Source: Triglochin maritima
Taxonomy: Eukaryota > Streptophyta > Magnoliopsida > Alismatales > Juncaginaceae
NCBI GenBank assembly: GCA_963682175.1
Contig: OY821789.1
Coordinates: forward strand, 6,014,001 to 6,078,000
Direction of reading: 5' to 3'
DNA: 64,000 nt
Shown: positions 45,234 through 56,619 of the stretch, piece after piece
How positions within the stretch are numbered: the first letter of the stretch is position 1
Layout of the letters: every line of letters starts with the position of its first letter
Position numbers and translations under genes: made by a program
Notes under the pieces: generated by a model
Database searches by the model: none
What the model was told of the DNA's origin: nothing
What the model saw: only the letters and a program-made list of their open reading frames with translations

Positions 45234-46874
45234 TCAAGCTCCTACAAGAGTAGATTTAGGTACCCAAACAACTTTGGGTCCTTGAATGTTAGCTTTGGGA
45301 ACCCAAACCATTTTGGTTTTGGGAGCCCACACACTTGAGGAACTATGATTTACAACTAAGTGCTTTCCATTTAGAGTAGTGTGAGATACATGGTTTTTCA
45401 ATTTTGCATTGTATCCTAACCCATATTTTTGCAAAGATTGTCTTTGACTACCTAATAGCATGTTAAGCATCTTAGTTCCATGTGTGAATTTTTCTAGATC
45501 TTTTCTTAATTGCACATTGCAAGCTTGAAGATCTAATTGTTCACAATCTATAGGTGTTGCTTTTAATTTATCAAAATTTGATGCATAATTTTCTAGTTTA
45601 GCAACCACCTCATTCTTCTCATTCATGCATGTTTCAATTTGGCTTTGGAGATCTTTGATTAACTTTCTAGCATTCTTGTTTTTATCACAAATGATCTCAT
45701 ATTGTTTAACTAAGTCATGGAATGCATTTTGAAGCTCATCATGTGTATAATTTTCATTATTTGCACTAGAGTTTGAGCTATCACTATAATATGACTTAGT
45801 TGAGCATGAATTACTAGAACAAGAGTTAGAATCTACCTCACTTTGATCTTCAATAGCCATGAAGCATGAGTGAGCCACTTCTCTTCTACTTTGCAAGGAA
45901 GAAGACGATGATGATGGTGATGAAGAATCATCCCATGTAGCCTTGTGTGCTTCCTCCTTCCTTTCTCTTCTCTTGCTCTTCTCCTTTTCTTTTCTCCTCT
46001 CCCTTCTCTCCTTTTTCTTCTCCCCTTCTCTTCTCTCATTTTCACTCTCCTCCCTCTCTTTTTCTTTTTCTCTTTTCTCACTTCTTCTACCTCTTCTTTC
46101 ATTCTTTTCACCCTTATCCCTCTTGAGGTATTTGAAGAAGTCTTGGGCAAGGACCTCAATGTCCTCTTCTTCCACCCTCCTTGGCTCATCAAAATTTGCA
46201 TGCAATGCCACCATGGAGTTTTTCTTTGAAGCTTCCTTCTCTCTTCGATGACTCAATTGGAGCTCATAGGCCATGAGATTTCCAATAAGTTCCTCCATCT
46301 TCAATTTTGAAAGATCGTGCGATTCTTCGATTGCCACGACCTTGTCTTCCCAATCGTTGCTCAATGACCGGAGGAATTTTCGAGTCATCTCTCCTTCATT
46401 TATCCTTCTTCCAAGAATCAAAAGAGAGTTAGTGATATCGGTGAAGCGAGTGTTCATGTCGCTTATGTTCTCACCGACTTGCATAGAAAATATTTCATAT
46501 TTATGCATGAGGAGACTTATCCTAGTTTCTTTGGTTTTGCTATCACCCTCATGATGCATTTGTAACCTATGCCATATTTCATTTGCACTTTCACATCCCC
46601 TAATTCTATTGTATTCTCCCTCATTAAGGCCACAATAAAGAATATTCATAATTTTTGAATTCATTTCAATTTCTTTCATTTGAGCCCTAGATAGAGAATC
46701 TAAATCATCTTCATTTGGGGGTATGTATGGATTTTGAATAAACTTCCAATACTTAAGGTCATTTGATATTAAAAAGATTTTCATTCTATTTTTCCAATAA
46801 TCATAATTTGACCCATTAAGCAAAGGAGGCCTTGTGGTGCATAAACCCTCTAAGTGATTAGATGTGCTAGCCAT
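45234..46874 (-). CDS. Copia-type Gag protein, copy 2
   Basis: 546 codons, protein identical to copy 1 exactly 3826 bp to its left. It has the same UBN2 domain, a charged tract in place of a zinc knuckle, a coiled coil and VWVPK repeats. Its own primer site is at 46912-46924 and the adjoining LTR starts at 46927, so this is the interior next to the array's outer 5' LTR. That identity means the duplication and the original insertion are both young. Confidence 0.9.
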   Translation of the reverse strand: MASTSNHLEGLCTTRPPLLNGSNYDYWKNRMKIFLISNDLKYWKFIQNPYIPPNEDDLDSLSRAQMKEIEMNSKIMNILYCGLNEGEYNRIRGCESANEIWHRLQMHHEGDSKTKETRISLLMHKYEIFSMQVGENISDMNTRFTDITNSLLILGRRINEGEMTRKFLRSLSNDWEDKVVAIEESHDLSKLKMEELIGNLMAYELQLSHRREKEASKKNSMVALHANFDEPRRVEEEDIEVLAQDFFKYLKRDKGEKNERRGRRSEKREKEKEREESENERREGEKKKERRERRKEKEKSKRRERKEEAHKATWDDSSSPSSSSSSLQSRREVAHSCFMAIEDQSEVDSNSCSSNSCSTKSYYSDSSNSSANNENYTHDELQNAFHDLVKQYEIICDKNKNARKLIKDLQSQIETCMNEKNEVVAKLENYASNFDKLKATPIDCEQLDLQACNVQLRKDLEKFTHGTKMLNMLLGSQRQSLQKYGLGYNAKLKNHVSHTTLNGKHLVVNHSSSSVWAPKTKMVWVPKANIQGPKVVWVPKSTLVGA

Positions 46875-46926
46875 GCTAAAAATACGATTAAGTATAGAAT
46901 TTAGCTAACAAGGCTCTGATACCAAA

Positions 46927-48433
46927 TGTAGGATCGTGTGGGTTATGGGTCTACTAATCACTATTAATCTAATTTTCTACTTGATTAAGCAAACAAATGC
47001 GCAGCGGAATAAACAAACAAGTAGAGAAAGAAAGACAATGCAAACCACAAAAGACGCGTCGGTTTTTATAGAGGTTCGGCACCCCACCCGGGTCCTAGTC
47101 CTCTCTTGTAAGCTCCGCTCGACTCCGCGAGCTCCGCCTACGTCTTCACTATCCACTCCCCGTTCCGGGCCGGGAGAGAACGCCTTTACACCACAAGCAA
47201 CGCGAACAACCCTCGCTTGCTTGAATTCTTCCTCTCACAATCCGAGAGGGACACTTCGAGCTTTCACCGAAGTCCTTGCTTCCTTTTACAACAATTGAGA
47301 ACTTGAGTGGAACAACACTCTCTAATTGAGCACACTTTGAGTAGGATGAGTATATGATCAAATGTGTGAAGTTTAGGCTTAAAGAGTGTAGAATTGGGAG
47401 CTTTGAGGATTGAGGTTTCTCTCTAATGTATTGGGACAATTGGAGTTGGAGAGTTGTGTTAACAACAAGTCTTGATCCTCTATTTATAAGCTCATAAGTT
47501 ATTCTAGCCGTTGGGGATAGATTTGATTGGGTTTTGTGCAAGATACACAAAGCAGAAAATCGGGCTGCAAATCTGTCCAGAACCGGTCGACCGAAACTAG
47601 TAAACCGGTCGACCGTTAACTTGATTTCAAAGAGAACGGTCGAACAAAAGAATATTCGGTCGGACAAACGAGCTAGAACTTAACTCTACTTAAGTGAATC
47701 GGTCGAACCAAAGTATGGGGCGGTCGACCGATAAGGGGATTCGGTTGAGACAAAGGTCAATCGGTCGAACGAGAAATGTGTCGACCGATAGCAGGGAATT
47801 TGGTTTCTGAAAATATGTTCAACCGGTCGACCGAAACAAGGTCTTCGTTCGACCGGTTACCGAATGTATTTTGGGGTTAAGTTTTGTTTTATACGAATAC
47901 GACCGTTATAGGAATACGACAAGAAAAACGGTCATATTAAAATCCGGGATCGGTCGACCGAAAAGGTAGAACCGGTCGACCGGTAGAGTTCGGTAAAATC
48001 ACTGTGGAGAGTCTGTTATAAACCGGTCGAACTGAGAACTGGTTCGGTCGACCGGTTCACACAGGAAATCTGGGTTTAAGTTTATAAGTGATTTCCGACT
48101 AAGGTTTGGGTGATCTAATGAAGTCCAAATAAGGTGAAATTTTGTGTGTGACTTCTCTAAGGAACCTAGTGTGTATGTGATATGTTTTTAACTCTTGTAT
48201 GCTCAATTTACACATGTTCCTAAGACTCAAAATAAAATCAAGATTACAAGTCTTCATTTAGCTTTATTACAAATCTTGACTTGATTTCCTTCCTTCCATG
48301 AGTCTTGATCACCTGTAGAGGTTAGCACAATACTATATATATGCAATGCAATATGTGTGCTACTCTACATCATCATAATTAAGATTAGGTTAATTAAATC
48401 ATCAAAACATAGATTAAGGCCAAAAAGCCAACA
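46927..48433 (-). repeat. LTR copy 3 (outer 5' LTR of the array)
   Basis: 1507 bp, ending GCCAACA next to TGAGT at 48434-48438. It should drive transcription of the array into the gag ORFs. It has C at the position where copy 2 has T. Confidence 0.93.
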
Positions 48434-48960
48434 TGAGTGTCATATCCACAAGTCAACCGACACCACTGCCTCGAGGACAAGAGTGACATTGCCACTATGC
48501 CCTTGATATTGGTCCCTCCAAGCAACAAGACAATTTTTCCACACCCAGTGCATGCAATCGATACTTCCCATCATGCCTGGGAACCCACGCTGCTCACCAA
48601 CGTGAAGTAGTCGTGCTAGGTCATTTGCATTAGGTCTTTGGGGGTACTCACCGCCGAAGTTGTTAATTACACCATCACAGAATTTCTCAAGTGCGTTTCT
48701 TACCGTTGATTCGCTTAGCCTCAAGTATTCGTCCACCTCGTCAGCCGCAACACCGTACGCTAGCATACGAATCGCCGCGGTACATTTCTGTAGTTCAGAG
48801 ATGCTCATCCTACCGGTGGCGTCTGGATTACGTTGGAAGAAGACATCAGACGCCTCAATGGCACTCACAATGCGAAGAAATACATGCTTTCACATCCTAA
48901 ATATTCTCCTGAAAATGTTGTCAGGATAAACATGGTCGTTAAAAAAATAATCGACAATCA
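48434..48960 (-). pseudogene. PIF/Harbinger transposase, N-terminal part, with nonsense codons
   Basis: The minus frame gives PDNIFRRIFRM, a stop, KHVFLRIVSAIEASD, then helical DNA-binding-like sequence, LRLSESTVRNALEKFC and the first catalytic Asp in MGSIDCMHW, ending VDLWI, a stop, HS at the insertion. Both stops (TGA) sit where conserved Arg and Trp are expected, so each fits a single G:C to A:T change. The gene was therefore probably dead apart from the retrotransposon. The other part is at 38670-39269. Confidence 0.85.
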
Positions 48961-49009
48961 AACGATTCTAACCAAGCTCCCTATCTCTATCTGGGTTGTA
49001 AACGGTTGT

Positions 49010-49292
49010 AATACCTAATTAATTAAATTCCATTTACCTAATTAATACATTATCCTAATTATATATAAATAATCTTTATTTTTAAAACAAAAAACTAAAA
49101 AAAAATCGGGATGAATGGGGGGCGCCAGGAATCCGCCCAGGGCGCTCGGGCGGGGGGCCACAAGCCCCCCCTTCCCCCACCAATTCTTCCGAATTTTTTT
49201 TGTTTGTTTTTTATTTTAAAGACAAAAATTATTTATATATAATTAGGATAATGTATTAATTAGGTAAATTGAATTAAATTAATCAGGTATTG
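49010..49292. repeat. Foldback with GC-rich loop between Harbinger ORF1 and ORF2
   Basis: AT-rich arms of about 80 bp (49010-49095 and 49199-49292, sharing TTACCTAATTAATACATTAT) are near-perfect inverted repeats around a GC-rich centre (49108-49185, with GGGGGGCGCC and GGGCGCTCGGGCGGGG). It could be a nested MITE or a structural part of the element. No TSD is clear. Confidence 0.75.
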
Positions 49293-49550
49293 AAAAATAA
49301 TTGAAAAAAATATTTTATGATTAATTAACTTTTTTTGACTTATTTAGATAAAAATAAAATTAAAAAAATCATAAACAAATTAAGAAATAGTAGTACAATA
49401 CTCATACATTTCGGAAACAAAATACAATACAAATACAGAATACGAAATACAACAGAAATAAGGAAAGAAGGGACAATCATCCTACAGATACGAAATTTAA
49501 ACTACCAGAATACTGATAAACTACCACAGACATATTGAAAACATAAGCAC

Positions 49551-50744
49551 CTACAGATATCCTTGTGCTTTAGCCCACTCCTTTAGTTCAGCAAGTGTTT
49601 CTTTATCGAATTCGTCCTTGTTTTCCTTCTTCATTAGAGTGAAGAGGACGTCAAGTTTTCTTGATGTTCAGTTCCCTTTGGAAATTTGCCTCAGCTTCGA
49701 TGCGTTTCCTCTCCATCCGTTCTTCGTAACGCAAATATTTTTCTTCTTTCACTTTTGCGCTTTATTCAATTTGTTTCCCCAGTTCTAACATATCAGGATC
49801 AAGTTGTGCCTGAAATGATTGTTTCCCTTTCTTTTTTTGGCTTTTTTAACACCTTCGGGACGAGGACATGTTTCGAACACCATTGCATCTACTGACGGTG
49901 TTGCGTTACTCCCATCGCCGTCGGTGCCTTTTCTTTTCCCGCTGCTAAAACACTCTGGACTTTCTACAGCGACGTTTCCGGTGGGAAGTCCAAGCGCAAG
50001 AGACACCCATTTAGGGTACCTGCGTAACAAAAGCCAAACATGCATGAACTAAAATTTGGCGTTGCGTGTTCGTTCGTAGATGATGTGCGCATCATGAATG
50101 ACATCGTCCTCGTTGTAACCGCTTCTCTTCCTCCGCACCGCCTGGTCGAAGCAACCGACCCATTGGTTCACAGATGGCAATGTACGCCTCCATCGCCCCT
50201 TCAATGATTCATCGTTATGCTCTACTGCACCTGGCTCGCCTGAGTCATTGTAGATGCGCTCCACACGTTTCCAGAAGGACTTCATTTTTTGGTCTGTCCC
50301 AACCACAACATCGCCACTGACAACCATGTAAGCCGAGACGACTCGTTGATCCTCTTGTGCGGACCACGATTTTTACGACCTCATCGTCGTGGTTTTGCGT
50401 GTTCCCTCGGTCGCGGTTTCGTCATTCACATCAGCTGTATAGCGGCTTGCATTTCCACAACTTTCGCCACTAAGGAGGCGAGTATACATACCCATTGGGA
50501 ATTGGGTTTGCCCTTGTTCCTGAGTTGGCGGTTGGTATTGATTGTGTGGGTAGAACCCTGGGTGTGGTAAAAAAATTCTTTGGTGGGACGGGTGGAATCC
50601 TGGTTGTTTGGTAAATTGGTTTTGGTATAACGGGTGAAATCCTGGTTGTGGAACATTTTGGTAAGGGAAAAAGTGTTGGCTTGGGGGTGGACGACGTGGA
50701 GATCGTCGGTAATCTGGGGAACAATTGCCTTCCGAAGATGACAT
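49551..50744 (-). pseudogene. Harbinger ORF1, Myb/trihelix-like protein, frameshifted
   Basis: It starts MSSSEGNCSPDYRR at 50744 with a Pro/Gln-rich leader of repeated PGFHP and PGFYP motifs. The Myb-like region continues in other frames (FWKRVERIYND, SLKGRWRRTLPSVNQW, CFDQAVRRKRSGYNEDDVI), then KWVSLALG and a Lys-rich tail ending EWAKAQGYL with the stop at 49551-49553. At least two shifts (near 50350 and near 50045) and possibly a third near 49780 break it. Its clear relative is at 1518-2773. It would assist the transposase in end binding. Confidence 0.78.
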
Positions 50745-50849
50745 TGTGAGTAGAGAGTAGAGGTGAGTAGAGAATTATGGTGGAAGAAGTAAGATTGGAA
50801 TAGAGGTGAGTAGAGAATTAATGTGGTTGGGGTATATATATTGAAGTAG

Positions 50850-51120
50850 TCACGTGCGTACTGTAGGTCATCGATCCAATCGTCTCGTCTTTTGTGAGTG
50901 ACGCGCATACTGTAGGCCCTCGATGCCTGAGAAGTCCAAGCCTCGATCCAATCGTCTCGTCGTTTGTGAGTCACGCGCATATTGTAGGTCCTCGATGCCT
51001 GAGAAGTTCAAGCCTCGATCCAATTGTCTCGTCTTTTGTAAGTCACGCGCGTACTGTAGTTCCTCGATGCCTGAGAGGTCCAAGCTTCGATCCAACCGTC
51101 TCGTCTTTTATGAGTCACGC
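50850..51120. repeat. 72-bp tandem repeat upstream of Harbinger ORF1
   Basis: Three full units and one short unit. Each holds CACGCGCATACTGTAGG, CCTCGATGCCTGAGAAG and CGATCCAATCGTCTCGTC, with the ACGCGC core at 50901, 50973, 51045 and 51117 (exact 72-bp spacing). It sits just inside the right terminal repeat. Confidence 0.9.
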
Positions 51121-51164
51121 GCATACTATAAGTCCTAAATTTTAAATTTTAAATTTATTAATTT

Positions 51165-51477
51165 GTGGTTTTCTAAATTTTAAAAATATTTTCGTATTTA
51201 TTAATTAAATGTTAATTAAAAACGAATGAATTGTTGATATTAAATAATTACGATAATGATTATTAATATATTTTGTTGATTGTTGAAAGAGTTTTGTAGA
51301 GAAGAATAAAAATAATGACGTGACAACAAATACTGTAGCGTGACTTGGTGGATTGGGTAATGGTTAAGGATTTTGTAGGGAGGTTGGTTTGTGCTGACGT
51401 GGAAGAGAGAGAAGCTGACGTGACTGATAGAGAAAGTAGGGCGTCCGGGAAATGCCTAGGCGTTGTTAATGATGCTC
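51165..51477. repeat. Right terminal inverted repeat of the Harbinger element
   Basis: 313 bp that match, reversed, 36794-36819 plus 38329-38594 with few differences and one indel of about 21 bp near the CACGTCAG motifs. It ends GTTAATGATGCTC next to TTA. Confidence 0.88.
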
Positions 51478-51480
51478 TTA

Positions 51481-54400
51481 GCTTGTAGTTTTTGTGCAAC
51501 TTTAACAAATTCTGCTAATTCAAATTCTATTAAGCGATCTCACAAAAATGATTTCTCTCTTTCTCCCGCTCTTTTTTTAGTGCTTTTGTGTGTGTATTTA
51601 TATTCGCTTTGTAATACCATAATAATTTGTTAATGCTTCAAAAAAAAGTTGGACTTTGTAATGTTTATCTGGCAAAAGAACGCAGTTTGTGAATTTTTTC
51701 CCATACAATAATCTTGAAAAGTAAAATTAAGGTTGTATAAGTAATTTCTACATCGCTGTACAATTCCAGATATTTGTTTCCATACGTTTATAAAGTTATT
51801 TTTGCCTTTTGGTGTAGAATTTATTCCGTTTCAATCAACCCAGAAAAAAATAAAAGGTTGAATTAGATAACTCCTCTCTTTTCCTCTTAAGATTATATTA
51901 GAACCAAATATGAAAATGTTGGTTTGTTGTTTTCACCAAAGCTATCAAAATTAGGATTAGATGAGTGAATAGTGAAAATACGATGATCTCGTTGCAGTAA
52001 TCATGCAATTAACCAAAGGTTGATTAATCTATCCATTTTCAAGGAATATCAACAAGCACAAGATAGTATACCATATACGCTTGTAATAATGCATTCGCTC
52101 TCTACTGATTACTTGAATAACTGTTTGGCAAGTCGTGTGTAAGTGATGCTTTAATTGAGTAACTACACAGAGAGAAAGATGAGAGAAAAATCAAAACTAC
52201 TTTGTAATTGAGATTTGAATGAGCAGGTCTGCAACCTTTTGTATGAAGTAATTCTAAGATGATTGATTCAGCTATATCAACTTGTGACGATTACATTCCT
52301 AATGCTAATGAATTTATTTCTGATTTTAACCATTAAGTTAAGATTATATGTATGTCTAATTATATTTGTAAGTTTAATCCAACATGTCCATATTATAACT
52401 AATAAACCACCGAAAGGCCAGTGGTTTGTTGGTTCAAGCATGTTGGAGAAACACTCTCGGGCATCTTACTTATCACCAACTAGAAAATATTTAAAATCTA
52501 AAGTTTATAAGGTTGGTGCCTGGTGGTGACTTGTGGGGCAGAAGCGTTTGGAAGTTTATGATAATAATTGTTTTGGAATTGTTCCAAAACCAATTTCTTC
52601 CCGTTTACCGGGGTAGACATGTTGTGTTTCACCCCCAAAAATGTCTGTGATTGGAACACCTAATGGGATGTATAATTATTTTATGGTTCTTGGAGTAAAG
52701 TACTAGTGGGAGATTATTAATGTAACGCATGACTTGCCAACCACGATTGGTTTTGACAAATTAGAATGACTTCTCGTGACACAAAATGGACATGTTTCCG
52801 CATGATGATGACGCGCTTAGTGTTGATTTGGATTGAGTTTGTTATATATTTCGTGTCCATGATTAGTGTCCTATGTGTGTTTATTATCTTAATAATTGAT
52901 ACAAGTGGTAGCGACAGATGTGTGTATCAAGATCAGATGCACGTCAGTACGTCACAATAGGAATATGTGTAGTTATTTTGTTATATGGAAATGTTGCCTG
53001 TAATCCCACGAAGAAAATAAATAAAAGGTAATCTATGATTTGGGGGCTAATAGTCCTGATAGCAATTAGCATGTTGGATAGTTAGGTTACATCCACGACT
53101 TTCTTGGAGTATAGGATATATAGGTAAGTTATTTGTACGAGGTATATATTTAAGAAGAATAAAAACTAGCTAGTCTAAAGTATCGTACTACCGCATGTAT
53201 GGTTAGTTTTGAACATAACAATTAATAAATAAAAAAAAATTAGCTACATCCTTAAATATCGTTAGAACAAAACTAGAAGAAGAAAAACTTTAAAAAAAAT
53301 CACCCAAGCAAAAATGAAAAAAAATATCACCATCAAAGACCCAACCAAAATGTAAGGTGCCAACCAAGAAGCAGAGTAGATATGAATAAATACGAACCAC
53401 CTGATGCAATCCGAATCTACGACCTCCTTTCTCACCTCAAACAAACAACGGTGGAGATCAAATCAACGTCAACATGTCCCACTATTTTATTTCCATCACG
53501 TTATAAAAAAGCTAACCTAAAGTTTTCTAATAAATTAAAGCAGCCTGGATGCGGCGAATCGTGCACCGCCAGGCACGTCCAATCAAAGCTAGAGAGAGAA
53601 AGTGATGCCTTTTTTTGTAGAGAGATAGTGTGTGGAAAACAAAAACAAAGAATCTGTGCCTTTTTATTTCGTCTCCTCCACTCCCTCCACTCCCAACGAA
53701 TGAGGAACAGCCGAAATCGACGCTGACATGCGCCGCACACATCTCTCTCTTCCCCACTCTTTCTCTCTCTAGTATTAATATCTAAGCCAGTATTAATATC
53801 AAAGCTAGCTAACACCATGGTGTCATCGAACTATTAAAGCTTATCTAACCTTGCAAAAGGAGGCTCAACTCAATAATTAAAAGTTACAATTATTTATCTT
53901 TCCTTAGTTTTTATCTCTTCAAGTTTGGATATGTTTGGAATGTTTCCAATACCAATAATTTAATAGTTAGAAGAGATGTGACCATTTGTTCTTAAATCAT
54001 CCATATAAATTCCAACCACTTTGAGCTGAATTTTTACCCATTACACTCACTCGTAGTTTTTTAATCAAGTTTCTCATTGTACATTTGTACCTACCAATTC
54101 TTGAAAAAAAATGTTTCTCATTTTCTTTCGTATTGCTTTTTTCTTTTGAGGTTCAGTATTAAAAGGTAGTGTAGTACGCACACATTGACTACAACCAAGA
54201 TAGTTATTTGAAACAGCTTGGTTGAATAATTTTGATCTTGAAATAGTTAAAATATAATTTCAGCTTTTGTGTACCACTTGATTTGCCAAAGTAGTGAGTA
54301 TAAGGATCTAAATATATGTATTTTTTTTCCTTCTACACCTAAAAACTCTTCTACACCAATTGATAACATCAACAAAGTTACGATAGTGTTAATTGTAGAA

Positions 54401-55192
54401 TTGAGTAATTAGTTCGCGAGACCAATCACCTATATATTCAATTTTTCAAACCTTTATAATTTGGAACTTATCCTTCCTAGAACACACAAAAACTCTTTGT
54501 GCCCAAATATGTCACGTGGGTTAAAAAGTAATAAGGAGTTCAGTTTTTCCTTTTGTGGTGGTTGTAGCTCGACAAATTGAGCTCATTGCGAATTTATGTT
54601 GGTTTCAAAACCAAACTACAGACAAAACAACTTTAATACTCTTTCAAATCGGATTAATGCAACTATAGAACTTAAACGTTTGCAACTGTAGACAATTCTA
54701 GCTAGTGTATTTTTTTAGCCATTGAAGTGGAATTATGGAACAAAACAACCTTCCTAAATCCTCATAACGCAATAAATACTTGTCCTGTACCCGTGAAGGA
54801 ATAATTTAGTTTTTATTTATTTATAATAGTGGCGGAAAAAAGATTTTATGATGAAATATTTATAGAAGAAGATGTGTGTGGATTCCTTCTCCATTTCTAC
54901 ACGTCTCATTGCTCCCTCCTCCTAAATCCGTTGGCGATTTGGTGCTGTTGATGAATGCTATCCTGCCACCGACTTCTACTTTAAACACTTGTTTGCTTAA
55001 ACATATAGTAAATTTACACCAATCGTCACTAGGTGGAATCCATTCCAAAAAGGCTATTTATTGTCCAGACCAAAAACTTTATACATCGTACAATCAAAAC
55101 CCATTACATTGCTCGAGTCCTACAGTAGTTGGACCCCAACAGGTAAAATGGAGAATGAGGCCTTAAGTTGATGTGTGAATGTGTCAAATCAG

Positions 55193-55227
<35 letters not shown>

Positions 55228-55829
55228 CAAGGCTCGAACATTCCTAGTGAGTGAATATATATGGTGGTGCCTTTTACAAGAGAAACACATGCAAAATAAT
55301 TTCCACCAAACATCATGAAACAACACAATAAATGTCCATCACAGCGCCACAAAAAATAGCATTGTTTCAAAGTTAATAATATTTAAGGAAATTTAAATGA
55401 GCAAGCCTAAGTAAACAGCACTTACGTGTTTGTGTGTTCTTGATTATCGGTTTAAAGAAATATTAACGCAATTTTCATGCCCCGTGAATTAAAAATTGAA
55501 AACAAACAAACCAAACTTAAAGAAAAGTGGATTAAAGAAGATAAATGGATTTATTAGTAAAATGATATATTAACATAACAACAGGGAAAAAATTAACAGG
55601 AAGGACAAAGTCAAGTGGGTCTCCAGTCGACAACACAGGCCCAAACGTTACACCAGAGGCCAACCCAACCCGAGATTCCACAACACTCGGGCGCCGTTTT
55701 TCAAAAAAGCCCTCACCTAACTCAAAATCACCATCGAAACCCACTCCTGATTCCTCTAGGCTCTAAACAACAAAAAAAAAACTCCCTAAAAGCCCCCTCC
55801 AGAAACAAATATTGTGGAAACACCCCTCC
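51481..55829. other. Gene-poor stretch left of the LBD gene
   Basis: AT-rich. A minus-strand frame at 54860-55048 starting MEWIPPSDDWCKF recalls the start of an RNase H-like domain of a non-LTR element, but no catalytic residues can be shown. An AAT microsatellite lies at 55193-55227. No gene is supported. The last few hundred bases are LBD 3' flank. Confidence 0.45.
55193..55227. repeat. AAT microsatellite
   Basis: About 12 perfect AAT units. Confidence 0.95.
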
Positions 55830-56519
55830 TCACAGGAACAGATTCAGCAGCGTAGGCCGACCGCCGCTCGTCTCCCCGCCGGCGCACGTCGTCACCGAAT
55901 CCTCCGACGTGGACCCCGGAGAGAGGCAGAGGTCGAGCTCGGATGGCTCGAGTCGTCTCCCCTTCCGGTTCTTCCTCCGGCCGTAAAAGTCGGACTCCGG
56001 CATCGACTCGGGCAACGGCCGGAGCAAGCCGCCTCGGAGCACGGTCTCCACCGCCGACTGGCACAAGTGCCAATTCCCATTCCAGAGAAGCCCCACCGCC
56101 CCGTTCACCGGATTCACCGTCCTCCCCGCCGCCTCGTACAACAACGACTTGAACAAAGCTGAAAATAAAACATGTCTCAGACAACGTATCCAACACGTCG
56201 TAGAAACAAAATTCCACGAACTAACGGAACTTCTGTTAGTTCGCGGACGGAAATATATATGTATGTGTATGTGTATGTAATTTTTATTTTTTTTTATGAC
56301 GCGAGTTTGAAAACAGAAATTTGAATAGAATTTACCTTGGCGTTGGGGTTCGGGGACGGAGGAGATGAAGTTCATGAGGCCAGCGCGGCCGAAGAACTTA
56401 GCTACAAAGACGGTGGCATGGCCCTGAGCCTCCGGCGTGTCGATCCACTGGAGACACGGCCGGAGAATGCACGACTCGCTACACCCCTTCCTAAGCACAC
56501 GGCAGCCGTTGCAGCTCAT
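55830..56519 (-). CDS. LOB-domain transcription factor, class II (LBD37/38/39 type)
   Basis: Exon 1 is 56519-56336 and exon 2 is 56158-55830, joined G|CT with GT-AG borders, giving 170 codons. The start [12 protein letters not shown] is the family start; an in-frame ATG at 56534 adds five residues. Residues 3-17 form the LOB zinc-binding block CX2CX6CX3C ([15 protein letters not shown]). ILRPCLQWI, then the GAS-like block [16 protein letters not shown], and in exon 2 [16 protein letters not shown] and ETVLRGG follow. The C terminus has ELDLCLSP and ends LLNLFL, as in LBD37-39. The complete leucine zipper of class I is absent. In Arabidopsis these proteins respond to nitrate and repress anthocyanin and nitrogen genes in the nucleus. 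The tail is short for the group, whose members usually exceed 200 residues. Assignment to one paralogue is not possible. Confidence 0.93.
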   Translation of the reverse strand: MSCNGCRVLRKGCSESCILRPCLQWIDTPEAQGHATVFVAKFFGRAGLMNFISSVPEPQRQGKFYSNFCFQTRVIKKNKNYIHIHIHIYFRPRTNRSSVSSWNFVSTTCWIRCLRHVLFSALFKSLLYEAAGRTVNPVNGAVGLLWNGNWHLCQSAVETVLRGGLLRPLPESMPESDFYGRRKNRKGRRLEPSELDLCLSPGSTSEDSVTTCAGGETSGGRPTLLNLFL

Positions 56520-56550
56520 GATGTCACAACACAATTGGTTAGGAGGAGAA

Positions 56551-56619
56551 GAGAGAGAGAGAGAGAGAGAGAGGTGGGATGGGAAGTGAGAGCGGTAGAT
56601 GTGGAGGGAGGTATTTATA
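56551..56619 (-). promoter_or_regulatory. TATA box and GA repeat of the LBD gene
   Basis: TATAAATA on the minus strand at 56612-56619 lies about 95 bp before the ATG. A CT-rich repeat (GA on the plus strand, 56551-56573) lies between them and would fall in the 5' leader. Confidence 0.65.

Larger units (their letters stand above)
39275..48433 (-). mobile_element. Tandem gag-only copia-type retrotransposon (three LTRs, two interiors)
   Basis: TGAGT is duplicated at 39270-39274 and 48434-48438. The structure is LTR (39275-40781), interior (40782-43100), LTR (43101-44607), interior (44608-46926), LTR (46927-48433), with an exact 3826-bp period. The LTRs are 1507 bp and the interiors 2319 bp. Each interior has a primer site next to the upstream LTR, one 546-codon gag ORF, and a polypurine tract, all on the minus strand. 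No protease, integrase, reverse transcriptase or RNase H is present. It is therefore nonautonomous, of the TR-GAG type. Gag and the repeated AGGGGGAG motifs suggest the SIRE lineage of copia. Confidence 0.93.
36794..51477 (-). mobile_element. PIF/Harbinger transposon, inflated by two nested LTR insertions
   Basis: TTA is duplicated at 36791-36793 and 51478-51480. The ends start GAGCATCATTAACRACG. After removing the solo LTR and the tandem retrotransposon with one TSD copy each, the element is about 4.0 kb. The terminal inverted repeats are long: right 51165-51477 (313 bp), and left 36794-36819 plus 38329-38594 (292 bp). The difference is about 21 bp, a CTTCTCTCTCTTCCACGTCAG-like segment. ORF1 (Myb-like) and ORF2 (DDE transposase) both read on the minus strand, ORF1 first. 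Both are damaged, so the element is not autonomous now. Confidence 0.9.

Noticed and set aside
54860..55048. Possible RNase H-like start (WIPPSDDWCKF) of a non-LTR element
   Set aside because: Only a short resemblance. No catalytic Asp/Glu residues or neighbouring reverse transcriptase are visible.
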